Assembly (NCBI GenBank): GCA_020161935.1
Contig: JAIUNI010000015.1
Span: 62,001 to 126,000 of the forward strand
Reading direction: 5' to 3'
DNA from: Chloroflexota bacterium
GTDB lineage: Bacteria; Chloroflexota; Anaerolineae; Aggregatilineales; Phototrophicaceae
DNA length: 64,000 bases
Below, in pieces: positions 58,795 to 64,000 of the stretch (within the stretch, counting starts at the first letter, position 1; each line of letters begins with the position of its first letter). The notes beneath the pieces are model-generated. The model searched no databases. It was not told the DNA's origin and was given only the letters and a program-made list of their open reading frames with translations. The translations under genes and the position numbers were made by a program.

Positions 58795-60048
58795 ATGACT
58801 CCGACGATTGAGACCATTTATATCGGCAGCGATGCAACGGGTAAACTGCTGGATTATGTCGCCGCGAAAGGGCTGACCCGCTTCTGCATCGTGGCGGATA
58901 CCAACACCTATCAAGCGCTCGGTGAACAGGCGGAAGCAGCACTGAAGTCCAAAGGGTACGACGTGAAAAGTGTGGTACTCACGGGTGCTGAAATTCACCC
59001 GGATGAACACTACCTCGTCAAGACATTCGTGGAAGCTCCCATCGGCGACCTGACGTTCATCGCGGTTGGTTCCGGTTCGATCACCGACCTGACACGTTTC
59101 GTCAGCCACCGCAGTGGACGTGATTTCATCGGGATGCCGACTGCGCCTTCCGTGGACGGTTTCACGTCTATCGGTGCGCCCATCATTCTGGCAGGTGTCA
59201 AAACAACGCTGACCTGCCAAGCACCGATTGCCGTCTTTGCGGACATCGACGTGATGGCGAACGCGCCGCAGCGCCTGATCGCCGCCGGTTTCGGGGATAT
59301 GATCGGCAAGTACACCTCGCTGGCGGATTGGAAGCTCGGCAGCTTGGTTTGGAACGAACCCTATGATGCCGAAATTGCCCGGCGCACCCAAGCCGCCGTC
59401 GACAGCGTGGTCGCTCATACCGAAGCCATTAGAAACCATACTACAGAAGGTGTTCGTATCCTACTCGAAGCGTTGATCGAATCGGGCATCTGTATGTTGG
59501 AGTTCGGCGCTTCTCGTCCGGCTTCCGGCGCAGAGCATCATGCTTCGCATTATTGGGAGATGCAGCGTTTGAAGCACCACGGCTCAACCATGCTGCATGG
59601 GGCGCAGGTTGGCTACGCGCTGACGCTCATCGCCAAACAGTATGCCAAAATCCGCCAACTCAGCCGCGCGGAAGCCCTAAACCGGCTGGAAGGGGCAGTC
59701 GTCCCCAACCGTGAGGAGGAACTCGCGCACATCCGCGAAGGCTATGGCGACATGGCGGATGATGTGGCGAAAGATCATCATGCCTTCCTGAACTTGGATG
59801 AAAACAGCTTCGACGCGCTTAAGCAGCGCATCGCGGAAAATTGGTCGGAGATCGAAGCGCTGGCTGCCAATGTGCCGGAACCGGAAGTTATCGCGGGATA
59901 CTTGCGGCAGGTGGGCGGGCCATCGACGGCTGCTGAACTCGGCTTGGTCGAAGGTGAGGAAGCGCCGGGGTTGGAGTACGGGCATTACCTGCGCGACCGG
60001 TTTGGTGTCATCAAATTGAGCCGCGTTCTGGATGTCCCTATTGTATAA
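58795..60048 (+). CDS. araM: sn-Glycerol-1-phosphate dehydrogenase (AraM/EgsA family)
   Basis: A 417-residue metal-dependent enzyme that reduces dihydroxyacetone phosphate to sn-glycerol 1-phosphate. NAD(P) motif GSGSITDLTRFVSHRSG, GMPTAPSVDGFTS, and metal ligands expected in GFGDMIGKYTSLADW (Asp), GAEHHASHYWEM (His) and LHGAQVGYA (His) all match the family. AAGGA precedes ATG 58795. G1P dehydrogenases are usual in archaea and in a few bacteria (AraM). No lipid genes adjoin, so whether it serves lipid or other glycerophosphate synthesis is open. Confidence 0.94.
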   Translation: MTPTIETIYIGSDATGKLLDYVAAKGLTRFCIVADTNTYQALGEQAEAALKSKGYDVKSVVLTGAEIHPDEHYLVKTFVEAPIGDLTFIAVGSGSITDLTRFVSHRSGRDFIGMPTAPSVDGFTSIGAPIILAGVKTTLTCQAPIAVFADIDVMANAPQRLIAAGFGDMIGKYTSLADWKLGSLVWNEPYDAEIARRTQAAVDSVVAHTEAIRNHTTEGVRILLEALIESGICMLEFGASRPASGAEHHASHYWEMQRLKHHGSTMLHGAQVGYALTLIAKQYAKIRQLSRAEALNRLEGAVVPNREEELAHIREGYGDMADDVAKDHHAFLNLDENSFDALKQRIAENWSEIEALAANVPEPEVIAGYLRQVGGPSTAAELGLVEGEEAPGLEYGHYLRDRFGVIKLSRVLDVPIV

Positions 60049-60079
60049 AGTATATAGATTCCATAAATTAAACATGAAG

Positions 60080-60106
60080 ATGACGGCATCGCTCCGTCAT
60101 TTTTTG
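60080..60106 (+). terminator. Terminator of the G1P dehydrogenase gene
   Basis: Stem ATGACGG/CCGTCAT with a seven-base loop and six T, 31 bases after the stop. Confidence 0.88.
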
Positions 60107-60369
60107 TACCCTAGAAGCGTGTACAAGTAAACTGTACAGCGTGTGCTAACCTTTAATATGAGGGTAAAGTAATTAAATCTCAAGCTATCTTTTGGGAAGT
60201 TATTACTGCTTGGCATTATAATACTGATACGGATCGCCATATCCTAATAACGCTTCACAAAATTTGTTCAACGCATATTCACTGTTGGGTGCGATGAAGC
60301 ACATCCTCGATCCACCGAGGCGGTCGTAACTAGGGCATTCTAAAAGTCTGTAGCAAGAGAGCAGACGTT
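60107..60369. promoter_or_regulatory. Promoter region of the rsbQ-like/sensor genes
   Basis: About 260 bases without a gene. Two TGTACA palindromes seven bases apart (about 60119-60139) could be a regulator site. A TATAAT at 60217-60222 with a weak TTGGGA 19 bases upstream is the best promoter candidate. Confidence 0.5.
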
Positions 60370-61179
60370 ATGAACGCAGATATACTCCAAAAATTTAACG
60401 TCACTGTAACCGGCGAGGGCCGTCAGACGATTGTGCTGGCACATGAGTTTGGCTCGGATCAAACGGCATGGCGCTACCAAGCCGAAGTCCTTAAGTCGCG
60501 GTACCGGTTGGTGCTGTTTGATTACCTCGGCTGCGGCAAAACCGATCACCGTGACTACAGCCCGCTGCATTATCGCAATCTCGAAAGCTACCGTGATGAT
60601 GTCCTCGCGATCTACCGGGCGCTCGGATTGACGGATACGATTTTCGTTGGTCATTCGATTAGTGCAGGCATCGGTATGCTGATTGCTCGCAAACATCCGC
60701 AGCTTATCGGTAAACTGATTGTGATTGCGGCCTCGCCGCGCTACCTGAATGATGAGAAGTATACCGGCGGGTTCGAGCCGTCCGACCTGAACACCCTTTA
60801 TGATATGATAGCCTCAAATTACCTCGGCTGGACGAATGGCTTCGCCCCTCTCGCGACTGCCAACTCCGGTCGGCCCGAAATCGGTCGCGAGTTTGCCGGG
60901 AGCTTATCGGCTATGCGACCGGACATCGCCCAATCCGCTGCGCGGGTCATCTTTGAGGCCGACTACCGTTTCATCTTAAATACTATTCAACAACCGGTGT
61001 TCATCTTGCAGTCACAGCGGGATATTGTCGTCCCGATGGAGGCTGCTTATTATCTGGCCGACCAATTACTGCATAGCAAGCTCACCCTCCTGAATGCCGA
61101 AGGTCATTTGCCGCACTGGAGTTCACCGGATAAAGTCACAAAGGCTATTTGGGAATTTGGCTCTGATGAGGCGGCGTGA
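60370..61179 (+). CDS. RsbQ-like alpha/beta hydrolase
   Basis: A 269-residue cytoplasmic hydrolase of the RsbQ/KAI2/D14 family. Catalytic triad by position: S96 in VGHSISAG, D218 in SQRDIVVP, H246 in AEGHLPHW, within one residue of the triad known for Bacillus RsbQ. It opens MNADILQKFNVTVTGEG and has FDYLGCGKTD. In Bacillus, RsbQ is needed for the PAS-containing phosphatase RsbP. Here the next gene, 12 bases on, is a PAS/GAF sensor, so a similar hydrolase-sensor partnership is likely. Confidence 0.93.
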   Translation: MNADILQKFNVTVTGEGRQTIVLAHEFGSDQTAWRYQAEVLKSRYRLVLFDYLGCGKTDHRDYSPLHYRNLESYRDDVLAIYRALGLTDTIFVGHSISAGIGMLIARKHPQLIGKLIVIAASPRYLNDEKYTGGFEPSDLNTLYDMIASNYLGWTNGFAPLATANSGRPEIGREFAGSLSAMRPDIAQSAARVIFEADYRFILNTIQQPVFILQSQRDIVVPMEAAYYLADQLLHSKLTLLNAEGHLPHWSSPDKVTKAIWEFGSDEAA

Positions 61180-61191
61180 CAGGTTAGCGCT

Positions 61192-64000
61192 ATGTTGACT
61201 GACGTACAGCAAGATACTATGCGTGTTTTATTGGTAGACCCCTCCGCGACTTACGAGTCACTGCTGGTTACAGCACTGGGGCACAGTTATGATGCCGAAG
61301 TGCATTTGGTTGATGCGCTGGACGATTTTGAAGCGGCCTTCTATTCAGCGGAATGGGATGCGGTTGTGGTGACGTTCGCCATCAGCGCCGAACCCATTCG
61401 GCTGATGGAAGCCGGTGAATGGGAAACGCCCCTCATTATCCTGTGTGATACCCAAGATGAGGCTGACCAAGCCTATGAACTGACCAGCTCACGAATCAAC
61501 GATGTCGTCATGCGGCAGCAGTTGAAGCGGCTTCAAGTCATCATGCGCCGCGAATTGGTCCGGCGAACCGAGCGGAAAGCCGCCAGCGAAATTGCCCGGC
61601 AAAAGAGCGTGAATGACTCGCTCCAGCGCAGCGAAGCCCGTTTCCGTTCGGTCATTGAGGGCTTTAGTGACCCGATTTTGTTTGTGGATACGTTTCAGAT
61701 TGTCCGTTATGCCAACACGACTTTTACGAAGCTGTTTGGTTATAAGCCCTCGCAAGTCCTCGGTAAGGTGTTTCAAGGGTTCATTCAACCGGAAGCGGCA
61801 TCGACGGTTCAGGAAAATCTTGACGTGCTGCTTCGTATGCCGGATGCCCTCCAGCGGTTTGACAGCCAGATGCAGCGGGCAGATGGCGTGTGGGAGGCGG
61901 TCGAAATTACCGCCCACACCATGAGCGACCCGACCGAGCAGCCGACGCTCATTTTGCACATCGAAATTGTTACCGAGCGTAAACGTAATGAAGCCCGCAT
62001 CAAACACCTGAACCGTACGCTTTCGGTTTTGAGTGATATTAACCAGAGTATTGTCCGCATCCGTGACCTGTCCGCGCTCTATAAAACGGCCTGTGACATC
62101 GCGGTTGAAAAAGGCACATTCAAGGTGGCGTGGATTGGCTTGATCGACTGGGTAACGAGGCAAATTCAGCCCGCCGGTTATGCGGGGATGCCAGCCGATT
62201 TAGTGCCAAACCTGACGATTAATATTGACGATCCCCTCTTAGAGCGTGCGCCATCACTGACCGCTTTCCGCAGCGGGAAGCGCTATATCGTCAACGATAT
62301 TGAAACGGAGCTTGCCAAACCCGAATGGCGCGAAACGGCCAAGCAAATAGGGTACGGTTCCTCAGCCGCGCTGCCGCTGATTGTGCATAACGAAGTACGC
62401 GGCATCTTACATTTGTTTGCCTATGAAAAGGGCTTTTTCAGCGAAGATGAACTGCGCTTGGTCGAGGAAATGGCGGGCGACATTGCCTTTGCCATGATGT
62501 TCGCCGAAGAAGAGGCGCACCGACAGCAGGCCGAAAGTGCGCTGCTCGAAAGCGAAAGCCGTTACCATCAGATGATGGATGAACTGCTGGAAGGCTGCCA
62601 AATCCTCAGCCCTGAATGGCGCTACCTTTACGTCAATGAGGTGAATGCCGAGCAAGCAGGTGTTCCCCGGAATAAGCTGCTCGGCAATAAGATTACAGAT
62701 GTGTTCCCCGGTATCGAGAATATGCCGTTCTTCCCGTATCTTGAACATTCGATGCGTGATCGGGTGGTCGAGCGTACCGAAACCGAGTTTTTCTACGCCG
62801 ATGGGACATCGCGTTGGTTTGATCTCAATATTCAACCGATACCCGAAGGTATCCTCATCCTGACGCTCGAAATGACCCAGCGGAAGCAGTCGGAAGCGGC
62901 CATGCAGCACTACGCCAAGCGCATGGAAGGGCTGCATGAAATCGATTCGGATCTTATTCGTGGGGGGTCGGTTCAAGAACTCACGCAAAACGCGCTGACG
63001 AATATCCGGCAGCTTATCCCTTATGAGCGTGCCGACATTACCATGATCGACACCGAGACGAACACTGCTACCGTATTTGCTGTGAACTCCGACAATGTGA
63101 CAACCTTAGGGCAGGGCCTACAAATCACCATCTCGCCCAGTGCGATAGCCCGGTTCGACAAGAATCGTCCGTTGATCGTCGATGATATTCGCCCGCTCCA
63201 AGATGCGCGTCCACATACCAAGCAGTTGGTTGATGAAGGGCTGCGTTCATGGCTGAGTGTGCTGCTGATGGATGGTGAAACACCCATTGGGTTATTCAGT
63301 TTGTTTGCCAAAGACGTGGCTTTCTTTAAACCCGAACATGCCGAGATCGCCGCTGAAGTCGGGGGTCAGTTGGCGATTGCCATCCGGCAGCTTCGCCTTT
63401 CAAAACAGCTCGAACACCGCGCTGGAGAATTGGCAGCGAAAGTTGGCGAACTTGAACACGCTGAAACCAGCCTGAAACGTTACGCACGCCGCATGGAAAT
63501 CCTGCATCAAATCGACAACGGCATTATCCTCGCCACCTCGACCAAGATGGTGGTTGAAACAGCAGTTCGTAATATCCGGCAGCTTATTCCCTGCCGCCGG
63601 GTTGGTGTAAACCTCATTGACGAGGTGAAGAACGAACTTATACTCTACAGTGTCGATACCAATTACGACAGCAAATTCAAGGAAGGCAGCCGGATTTCTA
63701 TTCCTGAGGGTTTGTTCGACGGGTTTGATGAACGGTATGTTCGCATCATACCCGATGCGCGGCTGGAGTCCGGGATGATCTACCAGCAGCTTGCCCGCGA
63801 GGGTGTGGTCAGCATCCTGCAAATTTTGCTGATGGATCGCAATCATCCACTCGGTTTCATGGGTTTATGGTCGGACGAGCCGGATTTTTTTACACCGGAA
63901 TATATCGAAATTGGTGTGCAAATTGCCGGTCAGCTTGCCATTGCCGTCCACCAACTCCAGCTTCAAGAAGCGCTGCTCCAAAGTGAAGAACGCTATCGTG
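61192..64000 (+). CDS. Pseudo-receiver/PAS/GAF multi-domain sensor (partial)
   Basis: An open frame of 936 codons from ATG 61192 to the right edge. Order: a degenerate receiver (about 10-115; LLVDPS is kept, but the phosphoacceptor strand reads AVVVTFAIS, with Thr for Asp), a coiled linker, PAS (about 145-265), GAF (about 280-440, FKVAWIGLIDW), PAS (about 455-565, YLYVNEVNAEQAG), GAF (about 585-735), GAF (about 770-920) and the start of another PAS (SEERYR). The output domain lies outside the window; a histidine kinase or phosphatase is expected. Co-transcribed with the RsbQ-like gene. Confidence 0.88.
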   Translation, partial: MLTDVQQDTMRVLLVDPSATYESLLVTALGHSYDAEVHLVDALDDFEAAFYSAEWDAVVVTFAISAEPIRLMEAGEWETPLIILCDTQDEADQAYELTSSRINDVVMRQQLKRLQVIMRRELVRRTERKAASEIARQKSVNDSLQRSEARFRSVIEGFSDPILFVDTFQIVRYANTTFTKLFGYKPSQVLGKVFQGFIQPEAASTVQENLDVLLRMPDALQRFDSQMQRADGVWEAVEITAHTMSDPTEQPTLILHIEIVTERKRNEARIKHLNRTLSVLSDINQSIVRIRDLSALYKTACDIAVEKGTFKVAWIGLIDWVTRQIQPAGYAGMPADLVPNLTINIDDPLLERAPSLTAFRSGKRYIVNDIETELAKPEWRETAKQIGYGSSAALPLIVHNEVRGILHLFAYEKGFFSEDELRLVEEMAGDIAFAMMFAEEEAHRQQAESALLESESRYHQMMDELLEGCQILSPEWRYLYVNEVNAEQAGVPRNKLLGNKITDVFPGIENMPFFPYLEHSMRDRVVERTETEFFYADGTSRWFDLNIQPIPEGILILTLEMTQRKQSEAAMQHYAKRMEGLHEIDSDLIRGGSVQELTQNALTNIRQLIPYERADITMIDTETNTATVFAVNSDNVTTLGQGLQITISPSAIARFDKNRPLIVDDIRPLQDARPHTKQLVDEGLRSWLSVLLMDGETPIGLFSLFAKDVAFFKPEHAEIAAEVGGQLAIAIRQLRLSKQLEHRAGELAAKVGELEHAETSLKRYARRMEILHQIDNGIILATSTKMVVETAVRNIRQLIPCRRVGVNLIDEVKNELILYSVDTNYDSKFKEGSRISIPEGLFDGFDERYVRIIPDARLESGMIYQQLAREGVVSILQILLMDRNHPLGFMGLWSDEPDFFTPEYIEIGVQIAGQLAIAVHQLQLQEALLQSEERYR

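Overview
The window looks like a chromosomal piece of a Chloroflexota bacterium, probably Anaerolineae-like. This is inferred from the very large GAF-domain sensor arrays, the paired M16 peptidases, a bacterial AraM-type glycerol-1-phosphate dehydrogenase, secreted SH3/WD40 proteins and mid-50s GC. No 16S or other marker is present, so the assignment is tentative. Coding density is high on both strands. The gaps carry families of degenerate intergenic repeats and GC-rich hairpins.

Layout. 1-10.8 kb (minus): a signalling block with two CheY-like receivers, a 1475-residue protein of eight GAF domains, three paralogous six-TM/GAF proteins and the start of another membrane protein. 11.1-18.7 kb: cyclophilin, GNAT acetyltransferase, DUF559 protein, two SpoIIAA/STAS-like paralogues, a catalytic/non-catalytic M16 peptidase pair, DUF1905 and DinB. 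18.8-36.3 kb: secreted WD40 and SH3 proteins, small membrane proteins, peptidase E, an orphan sugar-binding protein, an S41/PDZ/SH3 protein, an EamA exporter, a thioredoxin-reductase-like flavoprotein, a di-haem cytochrome c peroxidase, small DUF genes, a collapsed VOC gene and a RAYT/REP element. 36.4-39.2 kb: a MecA-like PBP lipoprotein and a third SpoIIAA-like paralogue.

39.3-57.4 kb is a sulfur, siroheme and iron region. On the minus strand: APS reductase (cysH), a 58-aa membrane protein, a sulfotransferase, cysC, sat, sbp, cysT, cysW and cysA, and separately sirC, a CbiX-type chelatase, SUMT and a SMI1/KNR4 protein. On the plus strand: two siderophore-type binding proteins (one a tandem fusion), DUF2218, DUF2442, a siroheme sulfite reductase and an SsuE-like FMN reductase. 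Siroheme made by the sirC/chelatase/SUMT genes would be inserted into the sulfite reductase. CysC probably makes PAPS for the adjacent sulfotransferase, because the CysH here is of the [4Fe-4S] APS-reducing type. 57.5-64 kb: tRNA-Pro(CGG), a glycosidase, G1P dehydrogenase, an RsbQ-like hydrolase and a large PAS/GAF sensor running off the end.

The most striking find is regulatory. Both cysH and the sulfite reductase are preceded by a consensus sigma-70 promoter and two consecutive units of cysteine-rich leader peptide plus intrinsic terminator. A fifth cysteine-rich leader, ending CCCRCY, sits between sat and sbp. Together they read as a cysteine-sensing attenuation regulon with duplicated switches. 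A second find is an 81-bp conserved non-coding element present twice, upstream of unrelated genes.
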